19,226 nt of DNA from a bacterium UBP10_UBA1149. Its GTDB lineage: Bacteria > Desulfobacterota > Binatia > UBA1149. Of this stretch, positions 7,711-14,609 are shown one piece after another. The DNA lies in the NCBI GenBank assembly GCA_002311335.1, contig DBZX01000047.1, positions 1 to 19,226 on the forward strand. Reading direction: 5' to 3'. The notes under the pieces are model-generated. The model was not told the DNA's origin. It saw only the letters and a list, made by a program, of their open reading frames with translations, and searched no databases. Position numbers and translations under genes: made by a program. Each line of letters begins with the position of its first letter. The stretch's first letter is position 1.

Positions 7711-7760
7711 TGTTGTTGTTCCTCGGTAGTTGTTTCTCGCGGGGATACCCAGGCGGTTCT

Positions 7761-8570
7761 CTACGCGGCCGCGTGGCGCGTGCCGGCGGCGGGCGGGTCC
7801 TCGGGCGGGCCCGCGAAGCACTGCACTATCTGCATCCAGTGCGTGGCGGTGTCGCCGGTCACCACCAACGAAGTGTCGGCCACGTTGCGCGTCTGCGTCA
7901 CGACGCGGCAGAAATCGACCGCGTCGCCCTCCACGCGGTCTGGGGTAGCGGGGTCGTTGAACTCCCAGGTTTCACCCGAAGGCGACGCCAGGCGCACGTA
8001 GGGTGCGGGGTCGGGCACCTCGAGGCCACGGTTCATGAAGGCCCATCCCAGTGTCTTTACACCCAGCACGACGATGTTCTTAGCGCGGTCGCTGTTGGGG
8101 CAGTCCTTGCCCAGGAACTCTGTTCCCGCCATGTCCCACACTTCCTGGCCGTGCGCCCAGGTCTCCATCTGCCGGGCGGTGATCGAGCTGCGCACGCTCA
8201 TGTCGGGGCCGGCCCACTTGACGCGCTTGCGGGGATCGGCGGCGGCGAAGCGCTCGCTCATCTCGCCGTAGAAGCCATGCCAGAGCGCGACCAGTTCCGC
8301 GCCCTCGCAGCCCTTGAGCCAGCGGTGTGTGAATACGGGGTGACCCAGCTCAACGATGCCCGGAATCGACTCATCTATCAGCTCGGCGAAGGCGTCTTCG
8401 TCGGCCAGCGCGAGGTCGGCGGCGTGGTTCCAGAAGTGCAGGTGGCCCACCACGTCGTTCACCGTCCAGTCCTTGTACAGCGTCGTGCGCGCGAGCGCCG
8501 AGTCGTCCATGGCGGCCAGCAGCTCGTGCAGGACGTCGCTCTCCTCTCTGAAATCATGTGCCTGTTGCAT
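7761..8570 (-). CDS. TIGR03084 family metal-binding protein (DinB/maleylpyruvate isomerase-like fold)
   Basis: This 269-residue protein has an N-terminal DinB/MDMPI-like four-helix bundle with three putative metal ligands: His43 (VVGHL), Glu136 and His140 (METWAHGQ). Their spacing matches the zinc site of mycothiol-dependent maleylpyruvate isomerase. The C-terminal part carries the family tail: SPSGETWEF, GDAVDFCRVVTQTR and IVQCFAGPP. Members are known as uncharacterised TIGR03084 proteins. By fold they may be thiol-dependent isomerases or transferases, but no reaction is established. The ATG at 8570 has GGGAG upstream (reverse strand, about 8581-8585). It starts 16 nt after the stop of the monooxygenase gene and is followed by an acyl-CoA dehydrogenase, so the three are probably one transcript. 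Coexistence with glutathione-dependent FrmA suggests that mycothiol is not the cofactor here. Confidence 0.85.
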   Translation of the reverse strand: MQQAHDFREESDVLHELLAAMDDSALARTTLYKDWTVNDVVGHLHFWNHAADLALADEDAFAELIDESIPGIVELGHPVFTHRWLKGCEGAELVALWHGFYGEMSERFAAADPRKRVKWAGPDMSVRSSITARQMETWAHGQEVWDMAGTEFLGKDCPNSDRAKNIVVLGVKTLGWAFMNRGLEVPDPAPYVRLASPSGETWEFNDPATPDRVEGDAVDFCRVVTQTRNVADTSLVVTGDTATHWMQIVQCFAGPPEDPPAAGTRHAAA

Positions 8571-8586
8571 CGCAGTTATCTCCCGT

Positions 8587-10074
8587 TCATGACCCGCGCG
8601 CCACCTGGTCGTAGAGGTCGAAGTCGCTGCGGCGCGTGAGCCACCAGTAGCGCGTGGTGGTGCCCGACCAGTTGTTGGTCACGCGGCCGGCCGCGTTCTT
8701 GTACCAGCTGCGGTCGACGTCTGCCCAGACGGTGTTCTCGAGGTCCTGCTGCACGCGCCGGTCCCAGGATTCGAGCACGCCCGCTTTGAGTTCGAGGCTG
8801 GCCAGTCCGTGGCTGAACAGGCGGTCGATCAACGAGGCAATGTAGCCAGCCTGGCACTCGATCATGAAGATGATCGAGTTGTGACCGAGGTTGGTGTTGG
8901 GGCCGTACATTGTAAAAAAGTTAGGGAAGCCGGGCACGGTCATGCCCAGGTAGGCGCAGGGGGTTTCGGCCCAGCGCTCGTTGAGCGACTCCTCGCCGCG
9001 GCCGACTATGTTCATCGGGGCGAGAAAACCGGTGGACTCAAAGCCGGTGGCCATCACCAGCACGTCGGCCGGGTGGCGCTTGCCGTCGGCAGTCACCACG
9101 GCATCTTTCTCCACGCGGTCTATGACGTCTGTCACCAGGTGTACGTTGTCGCGGTTGAGCGACTGGTAGTAGTCGTCCGACACCAGCAGGCGCTTGGCGC
9201 CTATGGGGTAGTCGGGCACGAGCACGTCCCTGAGCTCGGCGCCGTTGACGTTATCTTCCATGTGCCGGCGGGCCTGCCGCTCCACGTGGGCCGAGAACAG
9301 GGGATTGCGCAAAAACATAGGAAAGCGCGCTTCGAGCATGGCCCAGGTAAACCAGCGCATGAGCCTGGCAAGCCAGGGGTAGCGACGAAAGCGCTGCAGC
9401 TCGGCCTTGGTGTACTCGCGGTCGTTGCGCGGGATCATCCAGTTTGGCGTGCGTTGCAGCACGGTCACGTTGCGCGCCTGGCGTGCTATGCGGGGAATGA
9501 ACTGTATGGCGCTCGCGGCGTTGCCTACCACCACCACGTCGCGGCCCTCCAACTCGCAGTCGTGCTGCCAGCGGGCCGAGTGGAAGGTGTCGCCTGCAAA
9601 ATCGCCCAGGCCCTTCAGGTCGGGCGTCGTGGGGCGGTTGAGCTGGCCGGTGCCGCACACCAGCGCGGCGGCCGAGTACTGCTCGCCGTTGGTATCGGTG
9701 AGCTGCCATGCGCTGCTGTCTTCGTCCCAGCGCGCGCCGGCGATCTCGGTATCCAGTTGTATGTGCTTGTGCAGGCCGTACTTGTCGGCGCAGTGCTCCA
9801 AGTAGGACAGTATCTCGCCGTGCCCGGCGTACAGGCGAGTCCAGTCGAGCTTCTGCTCGAACGAAAACGAGTAGGACACCGAGGGCACGTCGCAGCAGGC
9901 GCCGGGATAGGTGTTGTCGCGCCAGGTGCCGCCCAGGCGGTCGGACTTCTCAAAGATGGTGAAGTCGTCGATGCCCGCGCGCTTGAGCTTGATGCCCAGG
10001 CACAGGCCCGAAAAACCCGAGCCGATGATGGCCACGTTGCGCGCTTGCCCGCCGCCGTTGTTGTTGTTGACCAT
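8587..10074 (-). CDS. flavin-dependent Baeyer-Villiger-type monooxygenase (495 aa)
   Basis: This is a predicted FAD- and NADPH-dependent monooxygenase that inserts one oxygen next to a ketone to give an ester or lactone. GSGFSG at 18-23 binds FAD. The long type I BVMO fingerprint, [AG]GxW-x4-[FY]P[GM]-x3-D, is matched exactly by residues 48-62, ending at Asp62. The second fingerprint FxGxxxHxxxW is present at 159-169, followed by Gln instead of the usual Pro/Asp. The NADPH Rossmann region is VVVGNAASA at 181-189, and VMATGF lies in the C-terminal half. The start is placed at ATG 10074 because the open frame upstream begins only with TTG. Residues 3-6 are four Asn encoded by AAC repeats. It is the first gene of the operon with the TIGR03084 protein and the LCAD-type dehydrogenase. 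The substrate may be a cyclic, aromatic or long-chain ketone and cannot be fixed by sequence. Confidence 0.9.
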   Translation of the reverse strand: MVNNNNGGGQARNVAIIGSGFSGLCLGIKLKRAGIDDFTIFEKSDRLGGTWRDNTYPGACCDVPSVSYSFSFEQKLDWTRLYAGHGEILSYLEHCADKYGLHKHIQLDTEIAGARWDEDSSAWQLTDTNGEQYSAAALVCGTGQLNRPTTPDLKGLGDFAGDTFHSARWQHDCELEGRDVVVVGNAASAIQFIPRIARQARNVTVLQRTPNWMIPRNDREYTKAELQRFRRYPWLARLMRWFTWAMLEARFPMFLRNPLFSAHVERQARRHMEDNVNGAELRDVLVPDYPIGAKRLLVSDDYYQSLNRDNVHLVTDVIDRVEKDAVVTADGKRHPADVLVMATGFESTGFLAPMNIVGRGEESLNERWAETPCAYLGMTVPGFPNFFTMYGPNTNLGHNSIIFMIECQAGYIASLIDRLFSHGLASLELKAGVLESWDRRVQQDLENTVWADVDRSWYKNAAGRVTNNWSGTTTRYWWLTRRSDFDLYDQVARGS

Positions 10075-10169
10075 GACGCGACCGTTAGTTGTGCTGTTCC
10101 GCGCGCGCCTTGTCAAAAGGGCGAGAAGGTATGTCTTCCCCTTCCGGGGGTTGGGTGGTAGAAGGGCGA
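10075..10169. promoter_or_regulatory. divergent promoter region between the BVMO operon and the HAD-crotonase pair
   Basis: This 95-nt gap must carry the promoters of both operons unless they start inside genes. On the - strand a perfect TTGACA (10116-10111) lies 37 nt before the BVMO start, but no good -10 box follows at normal spacing. On the + strand, GAAGGG precedes ATG 10170 and GAGAAGG precedes an alternative ATG at 10131. No clear operator is seen. Confidence 0.3.
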
Positions 10170-10826
10170 ATGGGTTTTGAGGCGGTGCTGTTCGATCTCG
10201 GCGGGGTGTTTACGCCCTCGCCCTTCGAGGCGGCCGAGAAGGCCGGCGCCGACATGGGCGCCGCGCCCGGCCTGCTCATGGAAATCGTTTTCGGACCTTA
10301 CCACGAGGACACCGACCACCCCTGGCATCGCCTGGAGCGGGGCGAGATCGAACTCGAAACCGCGCGCGGCCAGATTTCCGAGCTCGGCCGCACGCACGGA
10401 CTGGAGGTCGACCTGTTCGCGCTGCTCGCCAGCCTGGCCAACGACAACGGTGGCAGGCAGGTGGTCATTGACTGCGTGCGCGAAGTACGCGCCGCCGGGC
10501 TGCACACGGCCCTTGTTACCAACAATATCCGTGAGTTCGGTGACGCCTGGAAGAGCCTGCTGCCGGTAGACGAGCTTTTCGACGCCGTGGCCGACTCCTG
10601 CCTGCTGGGGGTGCGCAAGCCCGACCCTGCCATGTTCGAGTACGCGCTGGCTGAGCTGGGCGGTGTTGACCCCACCCGCGCGGTGTTTCTCGACGACTTT
10701 GCCGGCAACATTGACGCCGCCCGCCGCATGGGTATGCACGCCATACTGGTGGAAACCGATCCCGAGCCGGCGCTGGCCGAGCTCAGGGCAGTGCTGGCCG
10801 CCGAGCTGGCCGCCGGGAACCGGTGA
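10170..10826 (+). CDS. HAD superfamily hydrolase, subfamily IA (ACAD10/soluble epoxide hydrolase N-domain-like)
   Basis: This 218-residue haloacid dehalogenase-type protein has motif I FDLGGV (nucleophile Asp9, with Gly11 in place of the general acid/base Asp), motif II VTNN with Thr117, motif III VRKPDP with Lys150, and motif IV FLDDFAGN with Asp175/Asp176. An FDLGGVFTPSPF-type start is characteristic of the group that includes the N-terminal domains of ACAD10 and soluble epoxide hydrolase. The cap lies between residues about 18 and 95. I chose ATG 10170 (GAAGGG 5 nt ahead), which gives the usual MGFEAVLFD start. ATG 10131 with GAGAAGG is an alternative that adds 13 residues. Its stop overlaps the crotonase start by 4 nt, so the two are translationally coupled. 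In this context it could remove phosphate from a metabolite of the same acyl-CoA pathway, but this is inference. Confidence 0.88.
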   Translation: MGFEAVLFDLGGVFTPSPFEAAEKAGADMGAAPGLLMEIVFGPYHEDTDHPWHRLERGEIELETARGQISELGRTHGLEVDLFALLASLANDNGGRQVVIDCVREVRAAGLHTALVTNNIREFGDAWKSLLPVDELFDAVADSCLLGVRKPDPAMFEYALAELGGVDPTRAVFLDDFAGNIDAARRMGMHAILVETDPEPALAELRAVLAAELAAGNR

Positions 10827-11677
10827 CCTTGGTCAAAGGTGTCGAGGTCTCGAAGGTGTTGCGCTACCAGGTGGCCGACGCGGTGGCCACCATCACGCTC
10901 GACCGCCCGCCGATGAACACCTGGACCGGTCGCATGCACGAGGAGTACTGCCGGTGCATGGTCGAGGCCGAGCGCGATACGGCCGTGCGCGTGGTGGTCG
11001 TGACCGGTGCCGGCGAGCGCGCCTTCTGTGCGGGTGCCGACGCGCGGGCGCTTGAGGGCCACAGCGAGCGCGGTGCTTACGACGACGGACTACCGGACGA
11101 CCTCGCCAGGCCGGCAAGTGACGCTCACCCGCGCTACCAACACGACTTCGCCTTCCAGATGGCCATGAGCAAACCGGTCGTCGCCGCCATCAACGGTGCG
11201 GCGGCAGGCGTTGGCCTGGCGCTGGCCTGTTTTGCCGACCTGCGTTTTGCCGCCGAGCAAGCGCGTATGACCACTGCCCACGGCCGCCTGGGCCTGCCGG
11301 CCGAGTACGGGCTGAGCTGGATGTTGCCCAGGCTGATTGGCGTCACCCGCGCGGCCGACCTGTTGCTCAGCAGCCGGATTTTCAGCGGCGAGGAGGCCGC
11401 AGCCATGGGCCTGGTCAACGAGGCCTTGCCGCTTGCCGACCTGGGCCGTCGCGTGCAGGAATACGCGGCCACGCTGGCCCACGATGTGTCGCCCGCGTCG
11501 CTGGCAGCCAGCAAACGACAGCTCTACGACGATCTGCACCGCGACGTGGGCAGTTCGCTTACGGAGGCCGACCGCTTGTTGCGTCAGATGATAACAACCG
11601 ACGACTACCGCGAGGGCGTGCGCGCTTTCGTAGAAAAACGCCCTCCGCTTTTCGCCGCCCCTGCCCGCCGTCGATAA
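10823..11677 (+). CDS. enoyl-CoA hydratase/isomerase (crotonase) family protein lacking both canonical hydratase Glu residues
   Basis: This 284-residue crotonase-fold protein binds acyl-CoA and stabilises a thioester enolate through an oxyanion hole. FCAGAD (68-73) and NGAAAGVGLALA (124-135) are the two oxyanion-hole segments. LPAEYGLSWMLPRLIG at 158-173 is typical of a large crotonase subgroup whose members carry an AExGxSWxLPRL phrase. Aligned to rat mitochondrial enoyl-CoA hydratase, the Glu144 position is Ala133 and the Glu164 position is His153, so simple hydratase chemistry is doubtful. Glu161 is a possible alternative acid/base. The GTG start at 10823 overlaps the HAD stop codon. Isomerase, hydrolase, lyase or a different hydratase geometry are all possible. 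No tail or fusion domain is present. Confidence 0.87.
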   Translation: MTLVKGVEVSKVLRYQVADAVATITLDRPPMNTWTGRMHEEYCRCMVEAERDTAVRVVVVTGAGERAFCAGADARALEGHSERGAYDDGLPDDLARPASDAHPRYQHDFAFQMAMSKPVVAAINGAAAGVGLALACFADLRFAAEQARMTTAHGRLGLPAEYGLSWMLPRLIGVTRAADLLLSSRIFSGEEAAAMGLVNEALPLADLGRRVQEYAATLAHDVSPASLAASKRQLYDDLHRDVGSSLTEADRLLRQMITTDDYREGVRAFVEKRPPLFAAPARRR

Positions 11678-11817
11678 GTGCTGGCCGAAGACGCGGAACG
11701 GGGCTCTTGTGTACTTCATGCGTCGACTCTGCATAGCGCTGGCCGCCTTGCTCCTGATGTAACAGGCGGGGCTGTGCGGCTTGCTGTGCGTTGTGCCCGT
11801 TGCCGGACAGTCTGCCG

Positions 11818-11846
11818 TTGGAAACGCCGTGTTTCCGGCATATACC
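11818..11846 (+). promoter_or_regulatory. candidate promoter with internal inverted repeat upstream of the SDR gene
   Basis: TTGGAA (11818-11823) and TATACC (11841-11846) are separated by exactly 17 nt, each matching consensus at 4/6. Within the -35/spacer lies a perfect 6-bp inverted repeat, GGAAAC (11820-11825) and GTTTCC (11831-11836), separated by 5 nt, which could be an operator. Initiation 6-8 nt after the -10 would fall at or next to the ATG at 11854. No Shine-Dalgarno sequence precedes that ATG, which fits a leaderless message. The remainder of the 176-nt gap from 11678 shows nothing else. Confidence 0.4.
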
Positions 11847-11853
11847 GCCGGTC

Positions 11854-12741
11854 ATGGAACAAGAAGAAGATAGCGAAAGAGCTACCGAGGGGCTGAGGAT
11901 ATTTGACGGCGCGGTGGCGGTGGTGACCGGCGCCGCCTCGGGCATAGGCGAGGCGCTGGCCCATGAGCTGGCGCATCGCGGGGCTACCGTGGTGCTGGCC
12001 GACCGCCAGGCAGAAGAGGCAGCGGCGGTGGCGGCCTCGATCAACGCCGCCGCCGGCGCTTCGGCCGGCGACGATGCGGCCGAAGCGGTGGAACTCGACG
12101 TTCGCGATGCCGAGGCCTTTGACCGCGTGCTGGCCGACACGGCGGCCAGGTACGGGCGGGTGGACTACCTGTTCAACAACGCCGGCATCGGTATCGGCGG
12201 CCCGGCCCTGGCGCACTCGACCGAAGACTGGCGCTACATGATAGACGTCAACTTGATGGGCGTGGTACACGGCATACAGGCCGCTTACCCGCGCATGGTG
12301 GAGCAGGGCTTCGGCCATATAGTCAACACCGCATCGATAGCCGGGCTCACGGCCTGCCCGGGCCTGGTGTCCTACGCGGCCGCCAAGCACGCGGTGGTGG
12401 GCATCACGCGCGCGTTGCGCGTGGAGGCCGCCGAACACGGCGTGCGCGTGGGGGCGTTCTGCCCTGGCTTTATACGCACGCCGATACTCGAAGGCGGCAG
12501 GTACGGCCGCATGCTCGGTGGCGAAAGCGGTATGCTCAGCGAAGAAGCCAAGGCGAAACTCGGCGGCATGGAGCCTGCCGACTTCGCCCCTCGAGCGCTC
12601 AACCTGGTGGCCGTCAACCGCGAGATCATCGTGCTGCCGTGGCAGTGGAAGGTGCTGTGGTGGCTCGATCGCCTGCTGCCGAGCCTGGTGACCGGTCTCA
12701 CGCGCAGGCGAATGCGCCAGATGCTGTCCGACGCTGCCTGA
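11854..12741 (+). CDS. short-chain dehydrogenase/reductase (classical SDR, 295 aa)
   Basis: This is an NAD(P)-dependent oxidoreductase with a Rossmann fold. The cofactor motif TGAASGIG is at 25-32, Asp50 after the second strand suggests NAD(H), NNAG is at 108-111, Asn133 lies in DVN, and the catalytic Ser161, Tyr174 and Lys178 (YAAAK) complete the classical tetrad. The C-terminus has a hydrophobic segment with many Trp and Leu (about 256-275), found in SDRs that act on lipophilic substrates or sit at membranes. The ATG at 11854 gives a normal N-terminus. The upstream in-frame TTG at 11791 would add 21 unlikely residues. The gene starts a + strand series (SDR, DUF3047, HEWGH protein) with gaps of 24 and 4 nt. 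The substrate alcohol or ketone is unknown. Confidence 0.92.
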   Translation: MEQEEDSERATEGLRIFDGAVAVVTGAASGIGEALAHELAHRGATVVLADRQAEEAAAVAASINAAAGASAGDDAAEAVELDVRDAEAFDRVLADTAARYGRVDYLFNNAGIGIGGPALAHSTEDWRYMIDVNLMGVVHGIQAAYPRMVEQGFGHIVNTASIAGLTACPGLVSYAAAKHAVVGITRALRVEAAEHGVRVGAFCPGFIRTPILEGGRYGRMLGGESGMLSEEAKAKLGGMEPADFAPRALNLVAVNREIIVLPWQWKVLWWLDRLLPSLVTGLTRRRMRQMLSDAA

Positions 12742-12765
12742 GCAACGGCCGGTGAGCAACAGCCA

Positions 12766-13995
12766 ATGAGCATCGCCCGACAACTGGGCACCGCCGCAGT
12801 GCTGGCGGTCCGCCAACTGTGGCGCCGGATGTCAGGTGCCGGCGCGCGCGAGTGGTTGTCGGCCGCCGAGTTGGAGACCAGCCTGCAGATGCTCATCGAC
12901 CGCGTCGGGCCGGGGGTCGTCAAGCGCGTGACCTTCGTAGACCTGCCCGCCACCGAGCCGCCGTGGTTCGACACCGGTCTCGATCTTGAAGCCGGTGCCG
13001 AGGTCACCACGCTGGCGTCGGGGCGGGTGTGGCTGTCGCGCGCGCTGGGGCTGTGGGTAGGACCGGCCTTTCACCTGTGGCGCAGGGTGGGCGCGGCCGG
13101 TCGCATTGCCCGCGGCAAGCGCGACACCTGCACGTTTTTGTCGGCCGAGGGCGGCCGTCTGTACCTGGGTGGCGTCGGGCCCGGTTGGTGGAAGGATATC
13201 AACGGCGGGCTTGGTGTAGAGCCGCGCCGTTATCGTACGGCCTCGGGTTCGATGAGCGTGGCCGTCATCGAGTGGGATTGTGCGGTCGTCGAAGGATTGC
13301 GTCGCCTCACTGAGCAGGGCGACGTGGGTGGGTTGCTGGCTGGCGAACTCGACCGGCAGCAAACCGAGCAGCCAGTGCCCGAGGGCTGGCACTACCTGTG
13401 GGAGCTCGGCCCGGGGGAGATCTACCGGCAGGAGGATGCAAGCGGACTTGCGGAGAATCCCGCGCCAGCAGACGAATCCCCGCCCTCGGGCCCGGTCATC
13501 CACTGCCACACCCAGGGCGACGTGGGCATACTGCAGAAGGCCGCCGCCGTGCCTCTCACAGACAGCACCCGCCTGGCCTGGCGCTGGAAGGTCGACAGCC
13601 TGCCCTGCCGATACGCCGAGGACTCGGTGCCTACGCACGACTACATGAGTATAGCCGTCGAGTTCGACAACGGTCGCGACATCACGTTTTACTGGAGCGC
13701 GAGCCTGCCCGTGGGCACGCATTACCACTGCCCGCTGCCGGCCTGGAAAGATCGCGAGACCCACGTCGTCGTGCGCTCGGGCGGTGAGGGGCTGGGCCGC
13801 TGGCTGAGCGAGGAGTGCGTGCTGGCCGAGGAGTATGGCCGCGCCATAGGCGGCGAGCTGCCTGAGCGGGTGACGCGCGTATGGCTGATAGCAAACTCGA
13901 TGTTCCAGAAGGGGGAGGGGCGCTGCAGTTACGCTGGCATCCGCCTGTTGGGTGGCGACGAGCTGGACGGCGACAGCGAGTTAGTCATACTGTAG
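12766..13995 (+). CDS. DUF3047 domain-containing protein with a novel-looking N-terminal region
   Basis: This 409-residue protein of unknown function has its C-terminal part (about 245-395) matching the DUF3047 pattern: LAWRWKVDSLP at 270-280, a strand-rich core ending in VVVRSGGEGLGRWLSEE, and a late VWLIANSMF segment, as in a beta-sandwich. The N-terminal 230 residues contain WFDTGLDLEAGAEVT (67-81), reminiscent of the opening strands of galactose-binding-like or PA-IL lectin-type domains, and a segment RLYLGGVGPGWW (131-142). That similarity is an impression by eye. No convincing signal peptide is present, only a weakly hydrophobic stretch at 7-16. It lies 24 nt behind the SDR gene and ends 4 nt before the HEWGH protein, so the three genes are probably co-transcribed. 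The ribosome site is weak. Confidence 0.75.
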   Translation: MSIARQLGTAAVLAVRQLWRRMSGAGAREWLSAAELETSLQMLIDRVGPGVVKRVTFVDLPATEPPWFDTGLDLEAGAEVTTLASGRVWLSRALGLWVGPAFHLWRRVGAAGRIARGKRDTCTFLSAEGGRLYLGGVGPGWWKDINGGLGVEPRRYRTASGSMSVAVIEWDCAVVEGLRRLTEQGDVGGLLAGELDRQQTEQPVPEGWHYLWELGPGEIYRQEDASGLAENPAPADESPPSGPVIHCHTQGDVGILQKAAAVPLTDSTRLAWRWKVDSLPCRYAEDSVPTHDYMSIAVEFDNGRDITFYWSASLPVGTHYHCPLPAWKDRETHVVVRSGGEGLGRWLSEECVLAEEYGRAIGGELPERVTRVWLIANSMFQKGEGRCSYAGIRLLGGDELDGDSELVIL

Positions 13996-13999
13996 GGCC

Positions 14000-14497
14000 A
14001 TGAACTTTCCGTTCAAGATCGCCGTCCGTGACCTGCTGTTGGTGTTGGCGACACTGGGCGCGTGGATCATAGAACCGACCACCCGCCACACCTCCGCCGA
14101 CCCGGCGGGCACGGCAATGCAGGTCGCCGCGGGCGTGATGGCGGGGCTGTGCGCCGTGGCGGCCCACGAGTGGGGGCACTACCTGGGCGCGCGTGCGGCG
14201 GGCGCAGTGGTCTACCCGGCGCGTCGCGTAACGGCGGTGTTCATGTTCGGCTTTGACCGCGAGCGCAACGGCCGGCGCGAGTTCATGGCGATGAGCTGTG
14301 GCGGGTTCGTCGCCAGTGCGGCCATGATAGCGCTGTTTGTTACCCGCCTGCCGCTCGACGCGCTGTCGGGACAGGTGGCGATGGCGTTCGCGGCGGTCGG
14401 CGTGCTGCTCACCGCCGCGCTCGAGTTGCCGGTGGCCTGGCGGGTAGCCCACGGCGCAGAGCTGCCCCGCGGCACGGTCTACGTCGAAGGCCGTTAG
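14000..14497 (+). CDS. small integral membrane protein with HEWGH zinc motif (M50/site-2-protease-like)
   Basis: This 165-residue protein has about four hydrophobic segments (near 11-25, 40-58, 98-115 and 125-146). HEWGH at 56-60, at the end of the second segment, is an HExxH zinc motif embedded in the membrane as in M50 intramembrane metalloproteases. CGGFVAS at 100-106 could correspond to the glycine-rich central motif of that family. The third metal ligand, an Asp in an NPDG/LDG-like motif, is not recognisable, and the protein is shorter than typical S2P enzymes. It may be a minimal or degenerate M50 relative or an unrelated zinc-binding membrane protein. The start lies 4 nt downstream of the DUF3047 gene, so coupled translation is likely. 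Confidence 0.65.
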   Translation: MNFPFKIAVRDLLLVLATLGAWIIEPTTRHTSADPAGTAMQVAAGVMAGLCAVAAHEWGHYLGARAAGAVVYPARRVTAVFMFGFDRERNGRREFMAMSCGGFVASAAMIALFVTRLPLDALSGQVAMAFAAVGVLLTAALELPVAWRVAHGAELPRGTVYVEGR

Positions 14498-14536
14498 CCG
14501 AACGGGAAGACGTACCCTTTTCGCTTTTGCCACCCC

Positions 14537-14565
14537 TTGTCGCCGTGGCGGCGGCCGTGTAGGCT
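14537..14565 (+). promoter_or_regulatory. weak candidate promoter ahead of the DUF1330 gene
   Basis: TTGTCG (14537-14542) and TAGGCT (14560-14565) are 17 nt apart in the 112-nt gap before the DUF1330 gene. Matches are 4/6 and 3/6 only. The gap itself suggests that a new transcript could begin here. Confidence 0.2.
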
Positions 14566-14609
14566 CCGGCGTCCGGGGCCCTTGCCCCTGCCCGAGGAGA
14601 ACTTCCGCG

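Noticed and set aside
7711..7821. N-terminal extension of the second acyl-CoA dehydrogenase
   Set aside because: The added residues are Arg/Pro-rich and overlap the end of the TIGR03084 gene. GTG 7710 has GAGGAA upstream and gives the standard length.
8809..10161. 450-codon open frame on the + strand
   Set aside because: It lies opposite the BVMO gene, whose fingerprints are clear. Long antisense frames are expected in GC-rich coding DNA, and its translation has no family-like motifs.
11678..11896. 72-codon open frame after the crotonase
   Set aside because: No ribosome site and no similarity to known proteins; it runs into the SDR gene in another frame and covers the candidate SDR promoter.
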